A stretch of 64,000 nt of DNA from Legionella antarctica (lineage in GTDB: Bacteria; Pseudomonadota; Gammaproteobacteria; Legionellales; Legionellaceae): contig NZ_AP022839.1 in assembly GCF_011764505.1 (NCBI RefSeq), positions 248,001-312,000 of the forward strand. Direction: 5' to 3'. The position numbers and the translations under genes are program-made. The notes beneath the pieces are model-generated. The model ran no database searches. It worked only from the letters and a program-made list of their open reading frames with translations, and had not been told where the DNA came from. Below are positions 19,876 through 28,683 of this stretch, in pieces; position 1 is the first letter of the stretch, and the number at the start of each line of letters is the position of its first letter.

Positions 19876-21060
19876 ATGGCACTAACTAATGTCAAAGTAC
19901 GTACCACCAAAAGCCAAGAAAAAGCATTTAAGCTTTCAGATGAGAAAGGCTTATATCTTTATGTTACCCCGAAGGGAAGTCGCTACTGGCGCATGAAATA
20001 CCGCTTTGGTGGCAAAGAAAAATTGCTTGCTTTAGGAATATATCCCGATGTCTCGCTTGCCAAAGCTAGAGAAAAGCGTGATGAGGCTAGAAAGTTACTT
20101 GCAGATAATATTGATCCTGGTGAACACCGCAAGGTAATGAAAACTGCTACAGCAGATCGGGCAGCAAATAGTTTTGAACTTGTAGCCCGTGAATGGTTTG
20201 CCAAGCATTCAGTAAATTGGGTTGCCAGTCATGCCGATAAAATCATTCGTCGTCTAGAGCGCGATGTTTTCCCATGGCTAGGCGTAAAGCCCGTAGCGGA
20301 AATTACATCCCCAGATTTATTAGCAGTACTTCGGCGCATAGAAAACCGTGGAGCAATAGAAACTGCACATCGAGCAATGGGGAATTGTGGGCAAGTATTT
20401 CGTTATGCCGTTGCAACTGGACGAGCTGAGCGTGATCCTTCTCAGGATTTAAAAGGTGCATTACCTCCAGTTAAAGGTAAACATTTTGCTGCTCAAACAA
20501 ATCCAGAACAATTCGCACAATTACTAAGAGCCATTGACAGTTATGAAGGAACCTTAATTGTACGCTGTGCTCTACGTTTGGCGCCCCTTATCTTCGTTCG
20601 CCCTGGTGAGTTACGTCATGCTGAATGGTCAGCTGTTGATTTTGAAAAAGCAGAATGGAGCTATATCGTTACGAAAACTAATACCCCCCATGTTGTACCT
20701 CTTTCAAAACAATCGTTAGCTATTTTACAAGAATTGTATCCATTGACAGGGGGTGGTCGATATGTGTTCCCAAGTGCGCGCAGCAGTCATCGACCCATGA
20801 GCGATAATGCAATTTTAGCAGCACTTCGGCGTTTAGGAATAAGTAAAGAAGAGGCTACAGGTCACGGATTCAGGGCTACTGCAAGAACACTGCTTGATGA
20901 GGTATTAGGAGTGCGTCCAGATTTTATCGAACATCAACTAGCACATGCTGTTCGTGACCCTAATGGACGCGCCTATAACCGTACTGCTCATTTACCCGAG
21001 CGAAAAAAGATGATGCAAGATTGGGCTGATTATTTGGATTCAATAATAAAAATAAACTAA
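19876..21060 (+). CDS. int: P4-type tyrosine integrase of island 2
   Basis: A 394-residue DUF4102-containing integrase, same family as the island 1 enzyme but clearly divergent. The N-terminal arm-binding block is LSDEKGLYLYVTPKGSRYWRMKYRFGGKEK. Catalytic residues: Arg in IFVRPGELRHAEW, HxxR in GHGFRATARTLL, and His/Tyr in HQLAHAVRDPNGRAYNRTAHL. All are present, so the enzyme should be active. It lies 160 bases after attachment site 2, as expected for ssrA-type islands. Confidence 0.94.
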   Translation: MALTNVKVRTTKSQEKAFKLSDEKGLYLYVTPKGSRYWRMKYRFGGKEKLLALGIYPDVSLAKAREKRDEARKLLADNIDPGEHRKVMKTATADRAANSFELVAREWFAKHSVNWVASHADKIIRRLERDVFPWLGVKPVAEITSPDLLAVLRRIENRGAIETAHRAMGNCGQVFRYAVATGRAERDPSQDLKGALPPVKGKHFAAQTNPEQFAQLLRAIDSYEGTLIVRCALRLAPLIFVRPGELRHAEWSAVDFEKAEWSYIVTKTNTPHVVPLSKQSLAILQELYPLTGGGRYVFPSARSSHRPMSDNAILAALRRLGISKEEATGHGFRATARTLLDEVLGVRPDFIEHQLAHAVRDPNGRAYNRTAHLPERKKMMQDWADYLDSIIKIN

Positions 21061-21069
21061 GGGCTAACA

Positions 21070-21594
21070 ATGATAAACATTCATGATCTTTTCCTGATAG
21101 AGAGTATGGAAGAGGCTAAAAAGATATTACGTATGGGGTGTAATAATGAGTTGCAGCTATATGTGATCAATCAGCATAATAATTTACCTTACAAACTTAC
21201 ATTAGGTGATTTAGATAAAGTTCGTTCTTCCGTTCCAGAAAGAATTGAAATTGTCGTACAGTTTGAGGAATGCAATCCCTTCACAAAAATATTAGATTCT
21301 TATAATTTACCGCAAAATGTTAGCTACCTTGATTTGAGAATTGAAAAATCAAAGTACAAAGAAATTGTTGAATCAAAAACTCCTTCAAAGGAGGCTAAAT
21401 CTTATATAACCCCAGCGTTAGAATTAATGTATAAAGCAATCGATGAGTTTTGGCTGAATTTTGACCCCAGTCATCCTCCAAAAAAAGAAGCAATTATAGA
21501 ATGGATTGAAAAACAGGGTGCTACTCAACGGGTTGCTAATGCAATTGATACGCTTATCCGTCCCGAAAAATACAGATCAGGCGGGAACAAATAA
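21070..21594 (+). CDS. Unrecognised 174-residue protein after integrase
   Basis: It starts nine bases after the int stop, so it is probably co-transcribed with it. The N-terminal half is mixed strand/helix (ELQLYVINQHNNLPYKLTLGDL, then ERIEIVVQFEECNPF). The C-terminal half fits a helical DNA-binding segment: PKKEAIIEWIEKQGATQRVANAIDTLIRPEKYR resembles the C-terminal domain of element proteins that decide whether a residue or helix is appended. I do not recognise a named family. Its position suggests an element-regulatory role. Confidence 0.65.
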   Translation: MINIHDLFLIESMEEAKKILRMGCNNELQLYVINQHNNLPYKLTLGDLDKVRSSVPERIEIVVQFEECNPFTKILDSYNLPQNVSYLDLRIEKSKYKEIVESKTPSKEAKSYITPALELMYKAIDEFWLNFDPSHPPKKEAIIEWIEKQGATQRVANAIDTLIRPEKYRSGGNK

Positions 21595-21619
21595 AAAATT
21601 TTTTATTTAAAAAAACTGG

Positions 21620-21677
21620 TGGGTGTACACCCATCAGAATCCTTGATGCATATCGAATTATACAGGGAGTGTACACT
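21620..21677. promoter_or_regulatory. Two GTGTACAC palindromes before alpA
   Basis: TGGGTGTACACCCA (21620-21633) is a perfect 14-base palindrome and AGTGTACACT (21668-21677) a perfect 10-base one. They share GTGTACAC, and their centres are 46 bases apart. They lie between int/orf174 and alpA, about 110-165 bases before the alpA start. A paired operator bound by a dimeric repressor is the natural reading. Confidence 0.55.
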
Positions 21678-21784
21678 ATAAATTTAAATAAGAGTGCAAC
21701 CCTTTACGCCCCTCTTATGCCCTTACTGAAGGTCTAATTTTCAGTTCTAATGGCGTTTTCCATGGCAATTCAAGGAGCGCCTAA

Positions 21785-22012
21785 ATGCCAGAGTTATCCA
21801 ATCTCAAATATCAAACCAAAATACTCAGATTACCAGTTGTGAAAGAATATACGGGTCTATCACGATCATCGATTTACCTCAAAATGGCTCAAGATAATTT
21901 TCCAAAATCAATTTCTTTAGGCTCACGAAGTGTTGGATGGATTGAAGAGGAAATAACCGCTTGGATAGAGGAACGTATTCAATCAAGCCGAATGAATGGG
22001 GGTGATAAATGA
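21785..22012 (+). CDS. alpA: AlpA-family regulator, island 2
   Basis: A 75-residue AlpA-like HTH protein with YTGLSRSSIYLKM and SISLGSRSVGWIEEEITAWIEERI. It is a paralogue of the island 1 AlpA. AAGGAG lies about 7 bases before the ATG. Its stop overlaps the next start by four bases (ATGA), so it leads a coupled operon with the two replication genes. It probably activates those genes or int. Confidence 0.9.
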   Translation: MPELSNLKYQTKILRLPVVKEYTGLSRSSIYLKMAQDNFPKSISLGSRSVGWIEEEITAWIEERIQSSRMNGGDK

Positions 22013-22362
22013 AGATAGAAAGAAACCCTCAATTCGTTGGCGCAACGAGGGCTTACAAAACAAACGTAGATAGCAATTTAAAAATTATTGGGCGTAAATT
22101 TGATCGTTCATTACTCCCAACACCTGCCGCCTATTATAGTAAACAATTTCAAAACTTGAAGATTAAATCTGAGTGGGTCAAGGTTCGATGCTGCTTTCAT
22201 GATGATTCAACTCCAAGTCTAAGCATTAATATGGTTAATGGACATTTTCGGTGCTTTGCATGTGGTACAAAAGGAGGCGATGTACTCGATTTTCATAGGC
22301 TTCGCTACAAACTTGGCTTCACGGATGCTGTTAATCAATTAGGAGCGTGGGGCCATGGATAA
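22009..22362 (+). CDS. CHC2 zinc-finger primase-like protein
   Basis: A 117-residue protein with the DnaG-type CHC2 zinc-binding module: CCFHDDSTPSLSI followed by FRCFACGTKGGDVLDF. The module recognises primer start sites on single-stranded DNA. The gene overlaps the following Toprim/DUF3987 gene by eight bases; together they resemble one primase split into two polypeptides, as in P4-like satellites. The catalytic Toprim part is in the next gene. Confidence 0.88.
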   Translation: MKIERNPQFVGATRAYKTNVDSNLKIIGRKFDRSLLPTPAAYYSKQFQNLKIKSEWVKVRCCFHDDSTPSLSINMVNGHFRCFACGTKGGDVLDFHRLRYKLGFTDAVNQLGAWGHG

Positions 22363-24469
22363 AGAAACATTAAAGCCAATAGCAAAAAAACTTGCTGGAC
22401 ACTATGCCAAAAATGAGCTTAATGAAGGGTATATACCACAGGCACTGCATGTGTACGATGACGATAAAGGGAATGTAATCTACATTAGGATTCGTTTAAA
22501 GCATCCTGACGGGAGAAAATGGATCAGGCCATTTCATTTTTGTGCAGACAAAAACGTATGGATTTTTGGTGAGCCTAAACTCAAAACACTAAAGCCTTTG
22601 TATCACTTAAGCAATTTGGTGAAAAATTCTCAAGGACATGTTTGGATTGTGGAAGGAGAGTATAAGGTAGACTGCCTTGAGCGCTTAGGGTTTATAGCCA
22701 CGACATCAAGAGGAAGCAGCAGCATTGCCGCGGTAGATTGGGAACCACTTCGGGGTAGAAACATTATTATTTGGCGAGATTTCGATGACTCAGGCCTTTG
22801 TTATGCGCAGGAAGTATCTAGCCTTTTAGAATCGCTCAATTGTCGTATTAGGTATGTTGATGTAGCAGAGCTTGGATTGGCAGAAAAATGTGATGTAGTA
22901 GATTGGCTAAAAATGAATCCTGAGGCTAATCAAGAAACCTTATATGGACTACCTTTTATTGATGAGCTGCCAATTGAGATGGCGCAAGCACATGAATGGC
23001 CTGAACCATTGGCTCTAACGACAACAATAGAACAACAAGACTACCCATTGGATGTATTGCCATTAATCATTCGTGAAGCAGTGATAGAGGTTCAAAGTTA
23101 CACAAAGGCTCCTATGGCTTTGGTTGCAGCATCAGCATTGAGTTCTATTTCATTGACGTGCCAAACATACATTGATATTCAACGTGATGGAAAATTATGC
23201 GGCCCAACAGGGTTGTTCATGGTCACTATCGCGGATTCAGGAGAAAGAAAGTCTACGTGTGACAATTTTTTTACTAAGGCTATTTACGAATACGAACAAA
23301 GCAAAGCAGTGAAAGCAAAGTCGTTGATTAAAAAATATGATGCACAAAAAGAGGCTTGGCAGGCGCAATGTGATGGAGTAAAGAATGAAATCCGAAAAAA
23401 AGCGGCCAAAGGAGAATGCACACAAGATCTAGAATCTAGATTGGTTTCTCTTGGATTTACAAAACCAGAACCACCGAAAGTGCCAAGACTTATTTATTCT
23501 GATGTAACACCAGAAGCATTGAAAAGCAATTTAGCGATGGTTTGGCCATCTGCGGGCATCATATCTAGTGAGGGAGGGATTGTTTTTGGTGCTCATAGCA
23601 TGAATAAAGATACCGTGATGCGCAATTTGGCAACGTATAACCAAGGATGGGATGGAAAAGGCATTCCCACAGACAGACGCACGTCTGAATCATTTGGGGC
23701 ACAAGAAGTTAGACTAACTATGGCTGTGCAAGTCCAAGAAATTACTATCAAAGAGTTTACTTCACGACTTGGCTCTTTAGCTCGTGGGATTGGGTATTTT
23801 GCACGGGTTCTCTTTTCATGGCCAGCATCAACACAAGGTCAGCGTTTTTTTACAGCAGCTCCTGAATGGTGGCCACATCTTGCCATATTTCAGCAGCGTA
23901 TTACACAAATCCTAAATAGTCCGCCGCCTATAAAAAATGATGTGTTGACGCCTAAGCTCATGTCATTAGCACCTTTAGCAAAATTAGCATGGATTAAGTT
24001 TCATGACACCATCGAAGGTGAATTGCATCAGGGTGGGGATCTTTATGAATTTAGGGATGTTGCATCTAAATTAGCAGATAATGCAGCTCGATTGGCGGCA
24101 TTGCTTAGCTTCTTTGAATTTGGTGATAGCGAAGAGGTTAGTGCCGAGTCATTTGATGGAGCAAGTTTGATTGCTCTATGGCATTTAAATGAATCCAAAA
24201 GATTTTTTGGCGAACTTTCACTTTCGCCGGAACTTGCCAGTGCAGACCGCTTAGAAGGCTGGTTAATCAGGTATTGCAAGAAAAATAAGGTGCACGCAGT
24301 ACCCACATCAGCTGTTCTTCAAAATGGCCCATCCTGTGTCAGAAAGACCTCAGATATGAGATTAGCCTTGTGTGAATTGCAGGAAAGATATAGGGCGCGA
24401 TTGAACATTGATACAACCCCAAACTGCATTGAATTAAACCCTGCGTTGCTTAACAAAAACGAGAGTTGA
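22355..24469 (+). CDS. Toprim-like/DUF3987 replication protein
   Basis: 704 residues. The N-terminal part (about 90-195) has a Toprim-like fold: the Glu in VWIVEGEYKVDCL and the acidic pair in IIIWRDFDDSG. From about 235 on there is a DUF3987 domain, a RepA/helicase-like ATPase, with ADSGERKSTCDNF as Walker A and a later IISSEGGIVFGAH segment. With the preceding CHC2 protein it would provide priming and unwinding for autonomous replication of the excised element. AGGAG precedes the ATG. It looks complete. Confidence 0.85.
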   Translation: MDKETLKPIAKKLAGHYAKNELNEGYIPQALHVYDDDKGNVIYIRIRLKHPDGRKWIRPFHFCADKNVWIFGEPKLKTLKPLYHLSNLVKNSQGHVWIVEGEYKVDCLERLGFIATTSRGSSSIAAVDWEPLRGRNIIIWRDFDDSGLCYAQEVSSLLESLNCRIRYVDVAELGLAEKCDVVDWLKMNPEANQETLYGLPFIDELPIEMAQAHEWPEPLALTTTIEQQDYPLDVLPLIIREAVIEVQSYTKAPMALVAASALSSISLTCQTYIDIQRDGKLCGPTGLFMVTIADSGERKSTCDNFFTKAIYEYEQSKAVKAKSLIKKYDAQKEAWQAQCDGVKNEIRKKAAKGECTQDLESRLVSLGFTKPEPPKVPRLIYSDVTPEALKSNLAMVWPSAGIISSEGGIVFGAHSMNKDTVMRNLATYNQGWDGKGIPTDRRTSESFGAQEVRLTMAVQVQEITIKEFTSRLGSLARGIGYFARVLFSWPASTQGQRFFTAAPEWWPHLAIFQQRITQILNSPPPIKNDVLTPKLMSLAPLAKLAWIKFHDTIEGELHQGGDLYEFRDVASKLADNAARLAALLSFFEFGDSEEVSAESFDGASLIALWHLNESKRFFGELSLSPELASADRLEGWLIRYCKKNKVHAVPTSAVLQNGPSCVRKTSDMRLALCELQERYRARLNIDTTPNCIELNPALLNKNES

Positions 24470-24471
24470 AA

Positions 24472-24885
24472 ATGACTATTGCACGACTCGTGGGAGAAAT
24501 TCAGCAACGAAGGATGGCTGCTAATGCTGCTAATGCTGCTAATGCTGCTAATGCTGCTAATGCTGCTAATGCTATAAAAAATAATAAACCTGCGTTAGCA
24601 GAATTAGCAATATTAGCGCCGGTTATTAATACACAGATTCAATCTATTGATATTTTTGATGCATTCTTTGGACAAGCAGAGCAAGCAGGTTTAGAGCTAT
24701 TATTTGATGATAAACGATGGTTCAAATCATTTGGTTATGCTTGCGTTACTGTAACGCTATTTGAGCAATATATAAAATGTTGGCTTGATTCAATGAATGA
24801 TGAAAAAGTAGACTTCAAGAAACAGAATAAAGGTAGATTTGCAGCAAATACTTATCTTCGTGAGGTAATGGAAAATGGCAATTAG
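24472..24885 (+). CDS. Small protein with Ala-Ala-Asn tandem repeat
   Basis: About 137 residues from the ATG at 24472, which overlaps nothing but follows the DUF3987 stop by two bases. Residues 15-32 are six Ala-Ala-Asn units encoded by perfect 9-base repeats. The rest (about 45-137) is helical (DIFDAFFGQAEQAGLELLFDDKRW, then LREVMENGN). I do not recognise the family. The gene ends inside the start of the next gene (11-base overlap), so it belongs to the replication operon. Confidence 0.65.
   Translation: MTIARLVGEIQQRRMAANAANAANAANAANAANAIKNNKPALAELAILAPVINTQIQSIDIFDAFFGQAEQAGLELLFDDKRWFKSFGYACVTVTLFEQYIKCWLDSMNDEKVDFKKQNKGRFAANTYLREVMENGN
24517..24570 (+). repeat. Six perfect GCTGCTAAT repeats
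   Basis: Six uninterrupted 9-base units within the coding sequence. Because the unit is a multiple of three, copy-number change alters linker length without a frameshift. Confidence 0.9.
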
Positions 24886-25489
24886 ATCAAAATCAGCAGA
24901 CAGTCAACAAAAATTAAAACAGCAAAAAATTAATAGTTCTATAGTTCAAACAAGTTGTTTGGCTAGTGCTGCCATGGCAATTGATCATTTGCATGGTCGA
25001 GGTCGCTTACTTGATGCTCCAACAGTAATGGATCAGCTAGCAACCAGTGCTAATAAAGTAAATGATGGTAATCTTAAAGAAGTAGAGCAAATGCTAATGA
25101 CTCAAGCTAAAACACTAGATTATATTTTTTATGATGCATTGAAGCAGTTGGCGGATGTTAATATGATTAATCAGATCGAAGTTTTTTCAAATATAGCTTT
25201 TCGAGCACAATCACAATGTAGAAAAACATTGGCTACCTTAGCAGAACTAAAACATCCGCGCCGTGCAACGTTTGTTAAGCAGCAGAACAATGCAATTAAT
25301 CAACAAGTAAATAATGGAATAGAATCTGAGTCTGGAAATTTTAAAAAAAATAAAAAATTTGCAAACGAACTGATATCCGAGGTGACTAATGAGAAAGTGG
25401 ACATTGGAGGAGCGATTAGCGCAGGCACAATTGATTCGTCTTCAGAAACCGTGGACGTACTCAACCGGCCCAAAGACACAAGAAGGTAA
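24875..25489 (+). CDS. Unrecognised 204-residue element protein
   Basis: The protein is polar and mostly helical (ASAAMAIDHLHGRGRLLDAPTVMDQL, then LKEVEQMLMTQAKTLDYIFYDALKQLADVNM). This resembles small proteins common in phage and satellite replication operons, but I cannot name it. The last 34 codons overlap the next, more clearly conserved reading frame. The C-terminal end here may therefore be non-essential, or the real end may be changed by a frameshift near 25390. Confidence 0.6.
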   Translation: MAIRSKSADSQQKLKQQKINSSIVQTSCLASAAMAIDHLHGRGRLLDAPTVMDQLATSANKVNDGNLKEVEQMLMTQAKTLDYIFYDALKQLADVNMINQIEVFSNIAFRAQSQCRKTLATLAELKHPRRATFVKQQNNAINQQVNNGIESESGNFKKNKKFANELISEVTNEKVDIGGAISAGTIDSSSETVDVLNRPKDTRR

Positions 25490-25607
25490 GGCTATGAGTT
25501 GTAGAAATAGTTACAAACATGGGGCTAGACGTTCAGATGTGAGGACTTTGTCGAAAAAAATTTCTCAGTTTAAGAGAGAATTAGTAAACATTTTAGAGTT
25601 TTTGTGA
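25389..25607 (+). CDS. Small TGPKTxEGK...HG motif protein
   Basis: 72 residues with a pattern I recognise from many phage and island proteins of unknown function: W-x-x-E-x-R..Q..IRLQKPW, then STGPKTQEGKAMSCRNSYKHG. The match shows this frame is real, although it overlaps the previous gene by 101 bases. GAGGTGACTA precedes the ATG. It closes the replication operon. Confidence 0.7.
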   Translation: MRKWTLEERLAQAQLIRLQKPWTYSTGPKTQEGKAMSCRNSYKHGARRSDVRTLSKKISQFKRELVNILEFL

Positions 25608-25667
25608 ATTATAATTTGTAGTAATAAGCAGTGCGATGTGTTCATCCAATCCATTTTTTAGTAGGCT

Positions 25668-26693
25668 CTATTTAAAAGTATCAAATGATTCTGCTTCACG
25701 ATAAAATTGTGGTTTTTCATCAAATGAACATAAATTTGCCATCTCAATTTGAATGAATGAATAATGCTTTTGCAAATTATTTACTTCAATTTTTAGCTGA
25801 GCCAGCCGTAAGTCGTTTTTGATAATACGTAGTTGATCTTCAGGTGGAGGAGCTTGTTTTACTTTTGTTATTGTGATTTGTTGATCAATGTTAAATTTAA
25901 ATCTATCGCCATTTTCATCTTCTAAATATGATAAAAAAGTTTTATCTGTTATTTTGAAATACCCGAATAGAATTTTAAAAACTTTATCAATTTTTATTAA
26001 AGTAGAGCTAATCATACAATCTTTTGCTATATCATTTATTAGTGTTTTTTGTGATTTAAAATCCAAAACTCCTACTCGTGACACAATAAGATTGAACAAA
26101 TACGCAAATGTAAAGTGACGCATTATTAAATTATAATTATCTTTAATTTCTTGCGCATAAGCGGTAATTGTTGTTTGTTGCAAACTGGGATTCGCTAGTA
26201 GTTCTGTTGCCAAACCAGATATTACTTCTCTCACGTGTAAATTAAACGAACTAAAATCATTATCGTATTTAAATAGCCATTGTTGGGCGATATATCCATG
26301 TTTTTTGAACAAAATAATTAAAATCTCTCTCTTGGATACCTGATAAAGTGTAGGTGCTTCTATTTTCTTTGCAATTTCATTTAGCGATGTGATAGTAGCA
26401 ATTGTCACTGCTCCTACTTTAAGGTCATTTAATATTAAATTAATAGCATTTTCAAAATAGGCTAAATTTTTACTTGTAAGATCAATGGCGTTGTCTAAAT
26501 GCTTCAATTGATCAAGTAATGATTCTTCATAATAAATACGTTGGATGCGAGAAACACGTTGTTGCTTTAAGTAGGTTTTAATTGCAAATATTGGGGCTAG
26601 GATTGCAGCAATAAAAATAGGTGATGAAATTATAGCCCAAATAAGATTAAGAAATGTACATGCGTAATTATATATCCATGCGCAAATAATCAT
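25668..26693 (-). CDS. Membrane-anchored coiled-coil protein
   Basis: 341 residues of unknown function. The N-terminus is hydrophobic with two likely helices (about 2-20 and 21-40: LIWAIISSPIFIAAILAPIFA), then a basic stretch and a long helical cytoplasmic region with Leu/Ile heptads. It is alone on the minus strand between the replication operon and the cargo genes. A single membrane anchor plus soluble domain is a common layout for abortive-infection proteins, but no catalytic motif is visible. Confidence 0.6.
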   Translation of the reverse strand: MIICAWIYNYACTFLNLIWAIISSPIFIAAILAPIFAIKTYLKQQRVSRIQRIYYEESLLDQLKHLDNAIDLTSKNLAYFENAINLILNDLKVGAVTIATITSLNEIAKKIEAPTLYQVSKREILIILFKKHGYIAQQWLFKYDNDFSSFNLHVREVISGLATELLANPSLQQTTITAYAQEIKDNYNLIMRHFTFAYLFNLIVSRVGVLDFKSQKTLINDIAKDCMISSTLIKIDKVFKILFGYFKITDKTFLSYLEDENGDRFKFNIDQQITITKVKQAPPPEDQLRIIKNDLRLAQLKIEVNNLQKHYSFIQIEMANLCSFDEKPQFYREAESFDTFK

Positions 26694-26932
26694 GACATTT
26701 CCACTTCCATTGTTTATGTTTAATCATAGCACATAATGATATTTAACATTCTTTGAAAAGGATGTTAATGCTTCACATGGTCTAATATCACTGTTTTATC
26801 TGATGGAATTTAAATAAAATTAATAAGCTAAATTATAATCCGTTGTTTATTAAGCCATCGATTATATGTCCTAAATTGACGCTATATCCGTTTGTGCTAT
26901 AAAATAAATAAGTCCCAAATCGGCGAGTTATC

Positions 26933-27361
26933 ATGACCGTAAAATATAAAGACAGCGTAGAATACAAAGCACTTCAACGTATCAAGAAGATCCGTGGTAA
27001 TGTGGTTCTGCGCCAGGATCTTACGGCTCTGGGTTCTTATCGTCAGGTTAGCCGTGTTTTTAAGAAGCTGGTTGATGCAAATAAGCTAATTAAAATTGGA
27101 TCTGGTATTTACGCTAAAGCTTCTTTTAATGAAATGCTTAACAGACCTATTATTAAAGGAGGATTTAGTGAAATCTGTACAGAAGTTCTCGATAGAAAAG
27201 GAATCAAATGGGAGTATGGCACAGCCATTCAAGAATATAATGCTGGCTTGACCACACAAGTTCCTTGTCGCATAGTCGTAAAACTAAAGACTCGTTACAG
27301 AGGAAAAATATCTTACAACAAGCAAAGACTTCGTGTTGAGAAAGAGGTTAATGCTAGATAA
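26933..27361 (+). CDS. DUF6088/AbiEi-like winged-HTH protein
   Basis: 142 residues. The N-terminal part (LQRIKKIRGNVVLRQDLTALGSYRQVSRVFKKLVDANKLIKIGSGIYAKA) is the winged-HTH antitoxin-like domain seen in AbiEi and DUF6088 proteins. The C-terminal half is strand-rich and basic. AbiEi is normally followed by the AbiEii nucleotidyltransferase; here the next gene is another wHTH and the nucleotidyltransferase comes after that. It therefore lacks its usual immediate partner. Confidence 0.7.
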   Translation: MTVKYKDSVEYKALQRIKKIRGNVVLRQDLTALGSYRQVSRVFKKLVDANKLIKIGSGIYAKASFNEMLNRPIIKGGFSEICTEVLDRKGIKWEYGTAIQEYNAGLTTQVPCRIVVKLKTRYRGKISYNKQRLRVEKEVNAR

Positions 27362-27386
27362 TGCCACTTTATAGTTGACTAAAAGC

Positions 27387-27417
27387 ATTCTATATTCTAA
27401 ATTCTAGAATATAGAAT
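27387..27417. promoter_or_regulatory. 31-base inverted repeat, probable operator
   Basis: Two perfect 13-base arms (27387-27399 and 27405-27417) around AATTC, ending 14 bases before the start codon of the wHTH gene. The inner 19 bases recur exactly at 18392 and 37464. The position over the promoter and leader region of a wHTH-led operon suggests autorepression. Confidence 0.7.
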
Positions 27418-27431
27418 AAGGGCGATATTCA

Positions 27432-27965
27432 ATGATTAAAGCACAAGACATTGTAGTTCTAGCTAAACTGTTAGTTTATCAAACAGATAAAAACTGGTCT
27501 CAAAATAGTATTGCATTTGAATTGTGTCTTACTCCTTCTCAAATTAATTACGCATTAAAACGATTAGTTGCAGTAGGTTTAATTACACCATACCACCCCC
27601 CAGCCAAGCCGCAACCCATAATTCAAGCCTGCGTAGAGTTTTTTCTTCATGGGTTAAAGTATGTCTTTCCTGCTAAATTAGGCGAACTAGTTCGTGGTAT
27701 TCCAACTAGTTATGCTGCACCTAGTCTAAGTGATCAAATTGTTGCGGGTAGTGACCCAATTCCTGTATGGCCATATGGCGAAGGCAATGATCGTGGCCTT
27801 GCATTAAAGCCTTTATATTCTTCAGTGCCTGAATCTGTGACAAAGCACCCAGATCCGCTATTTTATGACTTATTGACGTTAATTGATGCTATCCGTTCAG
27901 GGCGGGTAAGGGAAAGACAGATTGCTGCACAGAAAATATCCACATTATTAAAACCAAAAAAGTAG
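27432..27965 (+). CDS. Winged-HTH protein, first gene of NTase/phosphoesterase unit
   Basis: 177 residues. A MarR-like winged HTH spans about 1-60 (DKNWSQNSIAFELCLTPSQINYALKRLVAVGLI). The rest has a conserved-looking core (VEFFLHGLKYVFPAKLGELVRGIPTSYAAPSL, then PVWPYGEGNDRGLALKPLYSSVPE) that I associate with wHTH proteins encoded just before AbiEii-like nucleotidyltransferases. It lies directly behind the inverted repeat and seven bases before the nucleotidyltransferase. The likely role is repressor and antitoxin or sensor; this is inference. Confidence 0.75.
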   Translation: MIKAQDIVVLAKLLVYQTDKNWSQNSIAFELCLTPSQINYALKRLVAVGLITPYHPPAKPQPIIQACVEFFLHGLKYVFPAKLGELVRGIPTSYAAPSLSDQIVAGSDPIPVWPYGEGNDRGLALKPLYSSVPESVTKHPDPLFYDLLTLIDAIRSGRVRERQIAAQKISTLLKPKK

Positions 27966-27972
27966 GTACCGC

Positions 27973-28683
27973 ATGAATAGAAGTTCGGCTCAAAGAAATA
28001 TCGAATCCCTTTCTTTAATTGCGCATCGGCTTGGGGATTTATGTAATGAAGTAACTTTTGTCGGTGGCAGTATCACTGGCTTATTAATAACAGACAAAGC
28101 CGCGCCTGATGTACGTTTTACTGTGGATGTAGATTGTATAGTAAACGTTATCACTAGGCCGAGTTATTATGCTATTGCTGAGAAATTACGACAAAAAGGA
28201 TTTAAAGAACTAATTTCTGGTGATCACCCAATATGTCGTTGGGACTGTGATGGAATTTTAATTGACGTCATGCCTATAGATAAAAGTGTGTTGGGCTTTT
28301 CTAACAAGTGGTATAAGGATGCGCAAGAAAATGCAATTAGCCACAATATAACTGACAATATCAATATAAAAGTTATTTCTGCGCCTTATTTTTTGGCAAC
28401 TAAGCTGGAAGCATTTAAAGATCGTGGCAAGCAGGATTTTTTATTAAGCCATGATCTGGAAGATATTATTTCGGTAATTGATGGCCGACCGGAAATCACT
28501 AGTGATGTTTCATGCGAATCCGATAATTTAAAGCAGTATCTCGCCTCTGAATTTGCATTATTAATGAATAACGAGCAATTTCTTCAAGCCTTACCTGGGC
28601 ATTTAAACTATTCACTAGAGTCTGAGAGTCGAAAGAAAATCGTTGAATCACGGATAAATACCATTATTGACGTGGTGAAATAA
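27973..28683 (+). CDS. AbiEii-like nucleotidyltransferase
   Basis: 236 residues with an MNT/AbiEii-type active site: FVGGSITGLLIT (GGS), then FTVDVDCIV (Asp-x-Asp), then GILIDVMPID as the third acidic strand. The following SAPYFLATKLEAFKDRGKQDFLLSHDLEDIISVIDGR is the usual substrate-side helix with Lys and Asp. Relatives such as AbiEii and MenT are toxins that transfer nucleotides, some to tRNA. The ATG is coupled to the wHTH gene, and its TAA is immediately followed by the ATG of the phosphoesterase. Confidence 0.8.
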   Translation: MNRSSAQRNIESLSLIAHRLGDLCNEVTFVGGSITGLLITDKAAPDVRFTVDVDCIVNVITRPSYYAIAEKLRQKGFKELISGDHPICRWDCDGILIDVMPIDKSVLGFSNKWYKDAQENAISHNITDNINIKVISAPYFLATKLEAFKDRGKQDFLLSHDLEDIISVIDGRPEITSDVSCESDNLKQYLASEFALLMNNEQFLQALPGHLNYSLESESRKKIVESRINTIIDVVK

